Shown here: positions 55,403 through 63,564 of the stretch, in pieces
Numbering within the stretch: position 1 is the first letter of the stretch
How the letters are laid out: each line of letters begins with the position of its first letter
Origin: an uncultured Kordia sp.
Lineage (GTDB): Bacteria > Bacteroidota > Bacteroidia > Flavobacteriales > Flavobacteriaceae
Assembly (NCBI RefSeq): GCF_947489565.1
Contig: NZ_CANLEA010000006.1
Coordinates: forward strand, 186,001-250,000
Direction: 5' to 3'
DNA: 64,000 bases
Notes under the pieces: generated by a model
What the model saw: the letters and a program-made list of their open reading frames with translations, nothing else
What the model was told of the DNA's origin: nothing
Databases searched by the model: none
Translations under genes and position numbers: made by a program

Positions 55403-56134
55403 CTATTTAGGGAATGAAAACTTTTGAAATTCTAGCCATTGCAACGGCTCAGTAAGTTTTTTTGAGCTAAACTCTAAATGTAACACACGTCGTTTCTTTC
55501 CATTCGTAGTTCTGTCGGAAGCATGCAATGTTAAAGGTTTCATGAGCATAACACCGCCTTTTTCCACTTCGCAAATATGTTCGGTTTCGATGTCCCAATC
55601 GATGGTTTCCGGTCTGTAAATTTCTTTCAGATGTGAATTTGGAATAATTTTTAAAGCACCATTTTCTTTTTCGGTTTTGTCTAAATGAACACGTATAGTG
55701 ACAATGTTTTCTAAAATATCAATGGGCGGTTGTACTCCATATTGCCCTTTTTTAAAGGTCCAATTTATATAGCTTGAAACTTCTTGTTTACGATCTACAG
55801 AAATGCTCAAATCTTGATGATAGGCAACAAACCAATTAGATGCGCTAGGTTTATCAAAATAAATAGCTTTTGTCAAAAAAAAGGGTTCTTCAAAAATAGA
55901 AGTCAATAATTCGTGAAGCTTCACAGTGAAAATCAATGGTTGTAGTTCAGGAATTTTAGCAATCACTTGCCGAATTGCAAACAGATTCTTTGAACTTTCA
56001 GCAAGCTCTTGTGTTTCAGATGCTTCTTCAATACAGCGTGCAATTTTTTCAATTTCTGCATCTGAATACATGCGATCTAAAACGGCAAAACCATGTTTTT
56101 GAAAGTCAGCTATGTTTCGCTTTTCTTTATTCAT
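55403..56134 (-). CDS. Phytanoyl-CoA dioxygenase (PhyH) family oxygenase
   Basis: A 243-aa Fe(II)/2-oxoglutarate oxygenase. The iron ligands are His106 and Asp108 (in AYHQDLSIS) and His204 (in LTLHASDRTT); the 2-oxoglutarate Arg is 216 in KKRRVLHLEF. The family hydroxylates small molecules or side chains. The start overlaps the end of the next upstream gene by 8 bases, so these genes probably form an operon. Substrate unknown. Confidence 0.85.
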   Translation of the reverse strand: MNKEKRNIADFQKHGFAVLDRMYSDAEIEKIARCIEEASETQELAESSKNLFAIRQVIAKIPELQPLIFTVKLHELLTSIFEEPFFLTKAIYFDKPSASNWFVAYHQDLSISVDRKQEVSSYINWTFKKGQYGVQPPIDILENIVTIRVHLDKTEKENGALKIIPNSHLKEIYRPETIDWDIETEHICEVEKGGVMLMKPLTLHASDRTTNGKKRRVLHLEFSSKKLTEPLQWLEFQKFSFPK

Positions 56135-56912
56135 TGATCAGTTCCAGTTGTTTCTCAATTTGTGCATTCACAAACTCTAATTGACTATCGTATTTACTCG
56201 TATTTTCACTAAGAGCTTTCTTTAGCAATTCAAAAGATTCTATGCGCAATTCACAATAACGAAGTAACTTTTTATTCTGTTCCATCAACACAGAAGGAAG
56301 GTTTTTTATGGTGTTTGCTTGTTGTATGATCTCAATATTTTCTTTCCATATAGGAATTACTTTTTTATTCAATTCGAGAATCAATCCAAAATCACTTTCG
56401 GAATCTATATGATTAAAAAATTTCAAAGATTCATGTTCGTTTTTAGAGAACTGTCGTATTTTATCAGCATATAAATTTTCAGCCTCAACATCCGTTGAAA
56501 AATAGACATATCCAAAAATACCAACCAACATAATTAATAAAGACACAACGCCAATTCCCACAGCGCGCCAGACAGAATAAAAGCTATATTTATTTTCTTC
56601 ATGCTGTTTAAAAATGCTGCCAAAAGTATGTTCTACCCAAAAAGTAATTAGAGCTGTATAAATTGCAGGAATCACCACATTTGGAATTTTATTGATAAAA
56701 CTTTCAGGAATAGAAAAAATAAGAACAAAAAGAGCAATCGTTGCAACAATTGAAATGATCAGGATGTTGTTTCCTTTCGACTCTTCTTGTAATTCGTTAT
56801 AATTTTCTCTGATAAGATATCCTGCGGCGATAGGTCCGCCAATAAATGTAGCAATTCCAATAGCTCTTTTGGTGTAAAGCGTACTGTTTTCGGTATTAAT
56901 TTCTTTCTGCAT
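56127..56912 (-). CDS. Hypothetical membrane protein
   Basis: A 261-aa protein with four hydrophobic helices in the N-terminal half (about 18-36, 47-66, 78-95 and 115-135) and a soluble C-terminal half of about 120 residues that is rich in Glu, Lys and Asn and looks helical. I do not recognise the family. It overlaps the PhyH gene by 8 bases. Confidence 0.6.
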   Translation of the reverse strand: MQKEINTENSTLYTKRAIGIATFIGGPIAAGYLIRENYNELQEESKGNNILIISIVATIALFVLIFSIPESFINKIPNVVIPAIYTALITFWVEHTFGSIFKQHEENKYSFYSVWRAVGIGVVSLLIMLVGIFGYVYFSTDVEAENLYADKIRQFSKNEHESLKFFNHIDSESDFGLILELNKKVIPIWKENIEIIQQANTIKNLPSVLMEQNKKLLRYCELRIESFELLKKALSENTSKYDSQLEFVNAQIEKQLELINE

Positions 56913-56964
56913 GCAAAGTTTTAAGGAAATTTAAAAGACTAAAGATATAAAATCATACGAAGAG

Positions 56965-57354
56965 CTACTTTTTTCTTTGATAAAGATAATACGCCACTGC
57001 AGTTGTACATGCATGGACAGCAAAATAATTAGCTGATAAATCCGGATGGGAATCATCATAAATTAGTGTATACACATATGCTGCTAACGAAAGTAGAACA
57101 GGAAAAAAATAGGCAAGTAGCTGTAGTTTTTTCCATTTGATTACGAGAAACTGCGTTAGATTTAAAATCGCAATACACAAGGCGTAAAAAAAACTTCCAA
57201 TGATTACTAGAATTACAGCTTTGGGAAAAGCAGGATTATCACCAAGACGCAATTTTACATGAATAATAATTGAAATGAACATTACTACTGCATATAGTAA
57301 AACACTAAAACCGTAAATTTTTAGGACACGTTTAAATGAGTTGTTAGCTGACAT
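56965..57354 (-). CDS. Hypothetical four-helix membrane protein
   Basis: A 129-aa protein with four hydrophobic segments (about 13-33, 43-63, 75-94 and 105-123). No motif recognised. It is 9 bases after the stop of the serine hydrolase gene on the same strand, so it may be cotranscribed. Confidence 0.55.
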   Translation of the reverse strand: MSANNSFKRVLKIYGFSVLLYAVVMFISIIIHVKLRLGDNPAFPKAVILVIIGSFFYALCIAILNLTQFLVIKWKKLQLLAYFFPVLLSLAAYVYTLIYDDSHPDLSANYFAVHACTTAVAYYLYQRKK

Positions 57355-57363
57355 TTAAGATGA

Positions 57364-58386
57364 TTATTTAATTATATTTTTAATTCTTGTATTGATGATT
57401 TCTGATAAATTCCAATTGTAAAGTTTAGGGTCGGTTGTGCTATAAAATGCAACAATAACAGCATCAATATCTTTGTAATATTTAGCAAAACTTTGATATC
57501 CAGGAACCCAACCAGCATGCTCATATTTATACAAAGAAGCATATATTTCCTTTTCTCCTTGCTCAAATACTGATCCGTCATTTAAGGCTCTTAGGAATGT
57601 GCCAACATCTTCTGCGGTAGCAAGCATACCATGTTCCTCTTCTTTTAAATCGAAAGAATATCCTACGTGATATCCACTCATCACATCGGCTATAGGTACA
57701 TCACTTAGCGAGCCGAAAGTATTGTGAAGTTCTAGTGGTGTAAGAATTTTTTCTTGAATGAATTGAAAGTTAGGATATCCTAGCGCATCATCCATTATTT
57801 TATTGATTAAAAGGTAATTCGTATTACAATATTCATAATCTTCACCAGGTTTGAAATTGGCTGGTTTGTCCAAAATCAAAGCTAGACTTTCTTCATAAGT
57901 TTTCGTTGGATTTCCCCAAAAATTTGGAGCATTTGTGAAATTGGGAATACCGCTTTTATGCTGTATCATTAATCGCAAGGTTATTTTGTCAGCGTTTTCA
58001 ATTCTGCCAACAAGTTCTGGCAAATAATCTGCTATTGTTTTATCTAAGGAAAGCTTTCCATCACTGACTAATTTGGTCACAGCTACGGCGTCATACAATT
58101 TGCTAATACTAGCAATTTTAAATAAAGCGTCTGGTTTGGCTGGTATCTTAGCTTCTCGATTGTGCCAACCAGCAGCAAAAAACTCAGCAGGTTTATTTGC
58201 TTGATCTACATACACAATCATTCCATCAAATCCGTGACCAATGGCTTCATCTAATTGTTTCTGAACGGTATCTGGAAGCGGAAGAATCCATGCTTTTACC
58301 AATAACCACGGTACAAAAAACAATGAGGTTATGGTTCCAACAAGTAAAAGTATTCTAAGTATTAAAGTCTTTTTTTTGTTCATCAT
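57364..58386 (-). CDS. Serine beta-lactamase-like hydrolase (class C fold)
   Basis: A 340-aa protein with an N-terminal anchor (about 6-30) and a beta-lactamase/DD-peptidase domain: Ser93-x-x-Lys96 in IASISKLYDAVAV, Tyr186-x-Asn188 in YEYCNTN, and a third-motif stretch HAGWVPGYQSFAKY. The family covers esterases and D-aminopeptidases, so the substrate cannot be told. It precedes the membrane gene by 9 bases. Confidence 0.85.
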   Translation of the reverse strand: MMNKKKTLILRILLLVGTITSLFFVPWLLVKAWILPLPDTVQKQLDEAIGHGFDGMIVYVDQANKPAEFFAAGWHNREAKIPAKPDALFKIASISKLYDAVAVTKLVSDGKLSLDKTIADYLPELVGRIENADKITLRLMIQHKSGIPNFTNAPNFWGNPTKTYEESLALILDKPANFKPGEDYEYCNTNYLLINKIMDDALGYPNFQFIQEKILTPLELHNTFGSLSDVPIADVMSGYHVGYSFDLKEEEHGMLATAEDVGTFLRALNDGSVFEQGEKEIYASLYKYEHAGWVPGYQSFAKYYKDIDAVIVAFYSTTDPKLYNWNLSEIINTRIKNIIK

Positions 58387-58523
58387 ATTAGGTATTACAC
58401 TTGCAAAACTCCAATTATCTCTTAAGAATTGAAATTTTTAATCTCCGAGTTGTTGAATATTCTAGATGGAATGTACTAATAGTTCGAAAATGTATAAAAA
58501 CGCATTTAGTTTTCCTATAATGT

Positions 58524-59156
58524 TTATTTCAAAATAGGAAGCAATTCATTAAAATCTGAAATACAATATTTTGCATAGTTGGATTTTTCTTGCCCAAATT
58601 TAGATACTTGTATTGTATGTAATCCGAGTTCAAAACCTGCTTTCAATTCGGAATCCGGATTGTCGCCAATAATATATACCAAAGCTGGATCTATTTTTCT
58701 TTTTAGAAGGATGTTTTGAAAAATACCTTTCTTAAAAATTCGTGTTGCGCTAAGAATGTCGTCAATATAAACTTCGCTGAACATATTTTTAATTCCTAAA
58801 GCATCAATTTTAGCATTTTGAAGCTTTGAAAACCCTGTAGTTACTAGTATTTTCTCTTGTGGTAAATGTTCAATTACAGTAAAATCATCAAAGGTGTTGA
58901 TGTTCAATTCATATTCATGTGTATGTACTAAATGGGCAAATTCCGCATTCAGAGTTGCACCAAAATTGTATTTCTGAGCTACAACGTCAAAAGGATATTT
59001 CCATAATTCAGAAACAATTTTCGCTGTCAATGCTGTTCCAAATCGATGGATGAGTAAAGGTTCAAACGTATCAAAAATAGGCTGGACAGCTTTCTTTTCA
59101 ATAGATTTTGTCTCAAACAAAGTATCGTCTAAATCAAAAATTAATAGTTGCTCCAT
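58524..59156 (-). CDS. HAD-family hydrolase
   Basis: A 210-aa protein. HAD motif I FDLDDTLFETKS (nucleophile Asp8), motif II VTTGFSK near 100, the Lys of motif III near 130 (FKKGIF) and motif IV VYIIGDNPDSELKAG near 165. It resembles YjjG/phosphatase-like HADs. Substrate unknown. Confidence 0.85.
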   Translation of the reverse strand: MEQLLIFDLDDTLFETKSIEKKAVQPIFDTFEPLLIHRFGTALTAKIVSELWKYPFDVVAQKYNFGATLNAEFAHLVHTHEYELNINTFDDFTVIEHLPQEKILVTTGFSKLQNAKIDALGIKNMFSEVYIDDILSATRIFKKGIFQNILLKRKIDPALVYIIGDNPDSELKAGFELGLHTIQVSKFGQEKSNYAKYCISDFNELLPILK

Positions 59157-59248
59157 GATTTATTAGGAATAAAATTAGTGTGAATTCAAATTAAAAATAA
59201 TCTAAAAATCTAACAAGTTTAACAATCCAAGATGTCTCACAAAAAATG

Positions 59249-59256
59249 TATCTTTG
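59249..59256 (+). promoter_or_regulatory. -7 box (TATCTTTG) for the DUF1697 gene
   Basis: TATCTTTG fits TAnnTTTG and is 21 bases before the ATG at 59278; it overlaps the longer reading frame that begins at 59254. Confidence 0.55.
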
Positions 59257-59277
59257 AAACGCACACAACCAACCAAC

Positions 59278-59802
59278 ATGATATACATTGCCATCTTACG
59301 TGGAATCAACGTTTCAGGAAGTAAAAAACTGCCCATGGCAGAACTTCGCACCTTGCTTTCCAATTTGAACTTTTCGGATGTAACGACTTATATTCAAAGT
59401 GGAAATGTGGTTTTTACATCGAAAGATAAGGATCAAGAAAAATTAGGAAGTCAAATCTCGGAAGCAATCAAAAAGCAATATGATTACGAGGTGCCAGTTT
59501 TGGTAAAAACCATCAAACAATGGAAAAAAGCGATGGCAAATAATCCATTTACGGAAGAAGATATTTCCAAACAGGCAATTACGTTCTTGGCAACAATTCC
59601 AATAGAAACTACCATTGAAATTGACAGTAAAAATGATCAATTCAAAATCATAGATTCAGAAGTATATCTCTATTTTCCGAATGGTTTTGGGCGAAGCAAA
59701 CTCACAAACAATCTCTTTGAGCGTAAACTCAAAACACAAGCTACGACAAGAAACTGGAGAACCATTAACAAGTTATTGGAAATGGCAGCAGCACTGGAAT
59801 GA
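59278..59802 (+). CDS. DUF1697 family protein
   Basis: A 174-aa cytoplasmic protein. The family begins IAILRGINVSG and has TTYIQSGNVVF near 40 and a conserved ATTRNWRTINKL near the end. Function unknown. I chose the ATG at 59278 because a longer start (59254) lies in the promoter -7 box. Confidence 0.85.
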   Translation: MIYIAILRGINVSGSKKLPMAELRTLLSNLNFSDVTTYIQSGNVVFTSKDKDQEKLGSQISEAIKKQYDYEVPVLVKTIKQWKKAMANNPFTEEDISKQAITFLATIPIETTIEIDSKNDQFKIIDSEVYLYFPNGFGRSKLTNNLFERKLKTQATTRNWRTINKLLEMAAALE

Positions 59803-59921
59803 GAAATTGTAAATTATGAATGTTGAATTTTAAATAACAAATCAGCAAAAAACAAATAGCGAAGCGATCAAATTAACAAAAAAGACAGATCAACAAAAAA
59901 ACAAACAACAAACAACAAAAA
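59803..59921. repeat. Gene-free A-rich stretch with repeat remnants
   Basis: Holds AGCGAAGCGATCAA (59857-59870) and several CAAACAACAAA-like units up to the RidA start, the same repeats as at 30150-30292, 44750-44785 and 62420-62455. Confidence 0.6.
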
Positions 59922-60326
59922 ATGCAAGAAAAAAAAGTAACTCCTAGAGGCGCATATCCACACACAAAACGTGTTGGTGACTTTATATTTGTGTCAGGAA
60001 CTAGCTCACGAAGACCAGACAATTCTATTGCAGGCGTTGATATCATTGATGAAATGGGAACGAAGCATTTAAATATTGGTACACAAACACGAGAAGTATT
60101 AAAAAATATTGATAAAAATTTACAAAGTGTTGGCGCAAGTCTAGCAGACGTTGTAGATGTCACTTCGTTTTTAGTAAATATGAACGATTTTGCAGGATAC
60201 AACAAAGCATACGGAGAATTCTTTGATAAAGAAACAGGACCAACGCGTACAACGGTTGCAGTACATCAATTGCCACATCCAGACTTGGTAGTAGAAATCA
60301 AAGTTGTCGCGTATAAAAAACAATAA
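59922..60326 (+). CDS. RidA-family protein (probable 2-aminomuconate deaminase)
   Basis: A 134-aa YjgF/RidA-type protein ([26 protein letters not shown] near 10, [15 protein letters not shown] near 78, Arg in [16 protein letters not shown] near 107). In this context, 8 bases before an aldehyde dehydrogenase that looks like an aminomuconate-semialdehyde dehydrogenase, it is likely the 2-aminomuconate deaminase of the kynurenine lower pathway. RidA homologues that hydrolyse imines cannot be ruled out. Confidence 0.8.
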   Translation: MQEKKVTPRGAYPHTKRVGDFIFVSGTSSRRPDNSIAGVDIIDEMGTKHLNIGTQTREVLKNIDKNLQSVGASLADVVDVTSFLVNMNDFAGYNKAYGEFFDKETGPTRTTVAVHQLPHPDLVVEIKVVAYKKQ

Positions 60327-60334
60327 ATTATAGC

Positions 60335-61780
60335 ATGAAAAAGATTCTAAACTATATCAATGGAAGCTATGTCGAGCCGAAAAGTAACGAATGGATTGAC
60401 AACTACAATCCTTCAAATGGAGAAGTGTACGGACAGATTCCAAATTCGTCTGCAGAAGATGTAGAAGCCGCATACCAAGCTGCCAAAGCCGCGTTTCCAA
60501 GTTGGTCACAAACAACGCTAGAAGAGCGAAGCCGAATTCTCCATAAAATTGCAGCATTGATTGAAGAAAGCTTAGCGGATTTAGCACATGCAGAATCTTT
60601 AGACAATGGAAAACCGTTAAGTCTAGCCACACAAATTGACATTCCAAGAGCGACGAGCAATTTCAAATTCTTTGCGCAAGCCATTACACAATTCTCGAGT
60701 GAAGCACACGAAAGTATCGGACTTAACGCGATAAATTTTACGCTCCGTCAACCCATTGGAGTTGTAGGATGCATATCACCATGGAATCTGCCTTTATATC
60801 TTTTCACATGGAAAATTGCACCAGCATTGGCCACAGGAAATACCGTAGTTGCAAAACCGAGTGAAGTCACACCGATGACAGCGTATTTACTAGGTGAAAT
60901 TTGTACAAAAGCAGGTTTGCCAAAAGGTGTATTAAATATAGTTCACGGTTTGGGACATACTACAGGACAAGCCATTACAGAACATCCAAATATAAAAGCA
61001 ATTTCCTTTACAGGAGGAACGGCAACAGGAGCACATATTGCTAGAACTGCAGCGCCAATGTTTAAAAAGCTTTCGCTAGAATTGGGCGGGAAAAATCCAA
61101 ACATCATCTTTGCAGATTGCGATTATGATGAAATGTTGAAAATTACGGTGCGATCTTCCTTTGCAAATCAAGGACAAATCTGTTTATGTGGATCGCGAAT
61201 TTTTGTGGAAAGAAGCATCTATGACAAATTCAAAATAGACTTTGTTGCACGTGTGAAACAACTCAAAGTCGGAAATCCGTTTGATGAAACTACCAAAGTA
61301 GGCGCTTTGGTATCCAAACCACATTTAGAAAAAGTAAAATCATACATAGACATCGCAAAAGAAGAAGGCGGCACTGTTTTATGTGGCGGAAATGAAGTTA
61401 CAGTAGAAGGATCTGAAAACGGATACTACTTACAACCAACAATCATTGAAGTTCCAACGGATCAATGTCGTGTAAATCAAGAAGAAATATTTGGTCCCGT
61501 AGTAACGATGATGCCGTTTGATACAGAAAAAGAAGTCTTAACCATGGCAAATGGAGTTCGGTATGGATTATCAGCTACACTATGGACAAACAATTTGAAT
61601 CGTACCATGCGCATGTCAAAACAGCTTGAAGCAGGAATCGTTTGGGTAAATACATGGTTGTTGCGTGATTTACGTACACCTTTCGGCGGAATGAAAAACT
61701 CTGGTGTAGGACGCGAAGGCGGATTGGAAGCTTTGCGTTTCTTCACAGAACCGAAAAACATATGTATTAAATATTCGTAG
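60335..61780 (+). CDS. Aldehyde dehydrogenase (probable 2-aminomuconate semialdehyde dehydrogenase)
   Basis: 481 aa, NAD(P)-dependent aldehyde dehydrogenase. Glu249 (LELGGKNPN) and nucleophile Cys283 (NQGQICLCG) are the catalytic pair with the usual 34-residue spacing. ISPWNLPL near 149 and SFTGGTATG near 227 are standard Rossmann and cofactor motifs. The whole sequence resembles ALDH8A1/AmnC-type aminomuconate semialdehyde dehydrogenases, in keeping with the RidA gene just before it and with kynU-kmo 12 kb away. The exact substrate is inferred. Confidence 0.88.
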   Translation: MKKILNYINGSYVEPKSNEWIDNYNPSNGEVYGQIPNSSAEDVEAAYQAAKAAFPSWSQTTLEERSRILHKIAALIEESLADLAHAESLDNGKPLSLATQIDIPRATSNFKFFAQAITQFSSEAHESIGLNAINFTLRQPIGVVGCISPWNLPLYLFTWKIAPALATGNTVVAKPSEVTPMTAYLLGEICTKAGLPKGVLNIVHGLGHTTGQAITEHPNIKAISFTGGTATGAHIARTAAPMFKKLSLELGGKNPNIIFADCDYDEMLKITVRSSFANQGQICLCGSRIFVERSIYDKFKIDFVARVKQLKVGNPFDETTKVGALVSKPHLEKVKSYIDIAKEEGGTVLCGGNEVTVEGSENGYYLQPTIIEVPTDQCRVNQEEIFGPVVTMMPFDTEKEVLTMANGVRYGLSATLWTNNLNRTMRMSKQLEAGIVWVNTWLLRDLRTPFGGMKNSGVGREGGLEALRFFTEPKNICIKYS

Positions 61781-61807
61781 TATGAAATGTTACATGTTAA
61801 ATGTTGA

Positions 61808-61940
61808 ATTGTCAGTTCGAGTATTATTGAAATCAAAATATAATTTAATAGGAAATACCTAGATTGTCAGTTCGAGCGCAGTCGAGAACACTTCGAAACA
61901 AAAAACATCTCGACTGCGCTCGATGTGACAAGTTGAGTAC
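61808..61940. repeat. Palindromic repeat element, copy 1 (with perfect 16-bp hairpin)
   Basis: Begins with ATTGTCAGTTCGAG at 61808 and again at 61863 (ATTGTCAGTTCGAGCGCAG). It includes a perfect 16-bp stem, 61872-61887 with 61908-61923 (core CGAGCGCAGTCGAG and CTCGACTGCGCTCG), around a 20-base loop. It lies 18 bases before the GIY-YIG gene. Related copies are at 62276-62360 and 63270-63381. Confidence 0.85.
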
Positions 61941-61957
61941 TTAGTTAAAAAGTAATT

Positions 61958-62275
61958 ATGAAAACATACTATGTATACATTCTAAAATGTAAAGATGAAT
62001 TATTGTATGTTGGTATGACAAATAATTTAGAACGCAGAATGAATGAGCATATGTTAGGATTAAATAAAAAATGCTTTACCTATAAAAGAAGACCTTTAGA
62101 ATTAATATTTCATCAAGATTTTAATGATGTCGAACAAGCGATATATTTTGAAAAGAAAATAAAAAAATGGAGTAGAGAGAAGAAACTAGCATTAGCTGAA
62201 GATAATTTTGATATGCTACAGATTTTATCAGAATGTAGAAATGCAACACATTCAAAATATAATAAAGATGACTAG
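61958..62275 (+). CDS. GIY-YIG endonuclease domain protein
   Basis: A 105-aa protein almost wholly made of one GIY-YIG domain: YYVYILKCKDELLYVGMTNNLERRMNEH at the start (the GIY and YIG equivalents, with the Arg pair), and an Glu in the YFEKKIKKWSREKK stretch. Such short UvrC/homing-endonuclease-like nucleases cut DNA and occur in mobile or repair contexts. The gene is flanked on both sides by copies of the same palindromic repeat, and its TAG stop ends immediately before the downstream copy begins, so gene and repeats may form one unit. Confidence 0.9.
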   Translation: MKTYYVYILKCKDELLYVGMTNNLERRMNEHMLGLNKKCFTYKRRPLELIFHQDFNDVEQAIYFEKKIKKWSREKKLALAEDNFDMLQILSECRNATHSKYNKDD

Positions 62276-62360
62276 ATTGTCCGTTCGAGCATTATTGAAA
62301 TCAAAATACATTTTGATTGAAAATACCAAGTGGAACTATCGAGAACACTTTGAAAAAAAC
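62276..62360. repeat. Palindromic repeat element, copy 2 (partial)
   Basis: Starts with ATTGTCCGTTCGAGCATTATT directly at the end of the GIY-YIG stop codon and continues with ATCAAAATACATTTTGAT (near-palindrome) and CTATCGAGAACACTTTGAA. It lacks the right hairpin arm seen in copies 1 and 3. Confidence 0.8.
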
Positions 62361-62371
62361 ATATTTTTTAA

Positions 62372-62410
62372 AACCAGTAACCAGTAACCAGTAACCAGTA
62401 ACCAGCAACC
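62372..62410. repeat. Heptanucleotide tandem repeat (AACCAGT)
   Basis: Five tandem units: four exact AACCAGT (62372-62399) and AACCAGC (62400-62406) followed by AACC. Such short tandem repeats of this sequence occur in intergenic DNA of Bacteroidota. It is too short for a CRISPR array. Confidence 0.85.
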
Positions 62411-62469
62411 AAAAAAACAAACAGCGAAGCGATCAAAAAACAAATCAACAAAAAAATAACAACCAACAC
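62411..62469. other. A-rich stretch with a repeat remnant before the SDR gene
   Basis: Contains AACAGCGAAGCGATCAA (62420-62436) and CAAATCAACAAAAAA, the same repeats as at 59857. No gene. Confidence 0.5.
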
Positions 62470-63258
62470 ATGAATCTAAACTTACAACATAAAAACGCAC
62501 TTGTTTGTGGAAGCACGCAAGGAATTGGAAAAGCGGCAGCACAAGAATTGGCAAACCTTGGAGCGAATGTAGTTTTGACAGCAAGAAATGAAGAAAAACT
62601 TAAAAATACACTTGCTGAATTAGATACTTCCAAAGGACAGCAACATAACTATATCGTAGCTGATTTTCAAAATCCTGATGGTTTAAAAGAAAAAATTGAG
62701 ACATACATTTCAGAAAATAATTCCTTTCATATATTAATCAATAATACTGGCGGACCAGCTGGCGGACCTGTGTTTAATGCAAAAATCGATGAATTTGAAC
62801 GTGCATTTACACAACACTTAAAATGCAATCATATCCTAGCGCAAGCAGTAGTTGGCGGAATGAAAGCTGCAGGTTATGGACGAATTATCAATGTGATTTC
62901 TACTTCTGTAAAGCAACCTTTAGATGGTTTGGGAGTTTCTAACACGATTCGTGGCGCAGTTGCCAATTGGTCAAAAACGTTAGCAAACGAATTAGGGCAA
63001 TTTGGAATTACTGTAAACAATGTATTGCCAGGAGCAACAGCAACCGAACGTTTATCAGAAATCATAAAAAACAAAGCAGCCAAAACAGGAAAATCGATTG
63101 ATGAGGTAAGTGACGCGATGAAAAATGCAGTACCCGCAAAACGTTTTGCACAACCTCAAGAAATTGCCAATGCTATTGCTTTCTTAGCTAGTGAAGCTGC
63201 TTCGTATATCAATGGAATTAATGTGCCTGTAGATGGTGGACGTACGAAATCTTTGTAA
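62470..63258 (+). CDS. Short-chain dehydrogenase/reductase (SDR)
   Basis: A 262-aa NAD(P)-dependent oxidoreductase. Nucleotide-binding GSTQGIGKA at about 15-23, NNTGG near 95 (the NNAG equivalent has Thr), and the catalytic Ser (IINVISTSVK) followed by a weak Tyr-x-x-x-Lys region. The usual Tyr of YxxxK is not seen, so the active site may be altered: the segment after the Ser reads LDGLGVSNTIRG. A homologue often accompanies kynurenine lower-pathway genes in flavobacteria; here it is likely linked to the RidA-ALDH pair. Confidence 0.8.
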   Translation: MNLNLQHKNALVCGSTQGIGKAAAQELANLGANVVLTARNEEKLKNTLAELDTSKGQQHNYIVADFQNPDGLKEKIETYISENNSFHILINNTGGPAGGPVFNAKIDEFERAFTQHLKCNHILAQAVVGGMKAAGYGRIINVISTSVKQPLDGLGVSNTIRGAVANWSKTLANELGQFGITVNNVLPGATATERLSEIIKNKAAKTGKSIDEVSDAMKNAVPAKRFAQPQEIANAIAFLASEAASYINGINVPVDGGRTKSL

Positions 63259-63269
63259 TTTTATTTTAT

Positions 63270-63381
63270 TATCAGTTCGAGCATTATTGAAATCAAAATA
63301 TATTTTGATTGAAAATACTTAGTGAAACTATCGAGAACACTTCGAAACAAAAAACATCTCGACTGCGCTCGATGTAACATA
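63270..63381. repeat. Palindromic repeat element, copy 3
   Basis: TATCAGTTCGAGCATTATTGAA at the left, an internal palindrome ATCAAAATATATTTTGAT (63292-63309), CTATCGAGAACACTTCG, and the right arm CATCTCGACTGCGCTCGATGT (63354-63374). Same family as copies 1 and 2. Confidence 0.85.
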
Positions 63382-63564
63382 TAAAAATAAATCTATAAAC
63401 TACAGATGTTAATTAAAATTCTTACAATTTAAAAAGTGAAACTACCTGACTTTAACATTTTTCATCGAATCTTTTAAAAAAGTGTTAAAAAATCCTTAAA
63501 TTGGAAATCAGAAAACCACTTTTGCGATGTATAATGCATTGCATACTAATAAACTAACCATAAT
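63382..63564. other. Gene-free stretch before the last gene
   Basis: A/T-rich, no gene seen. A possible -7 box is not clear. It should contain the promoter of the gene starting at 63565. Confidence 0.4.

Noticed and set aside
62372-62410. Tandem AACCAGT units as a possible CRISPR array
   Set aside because: Units are 7 bases with no spacers, so it is a simple tandem repeat.
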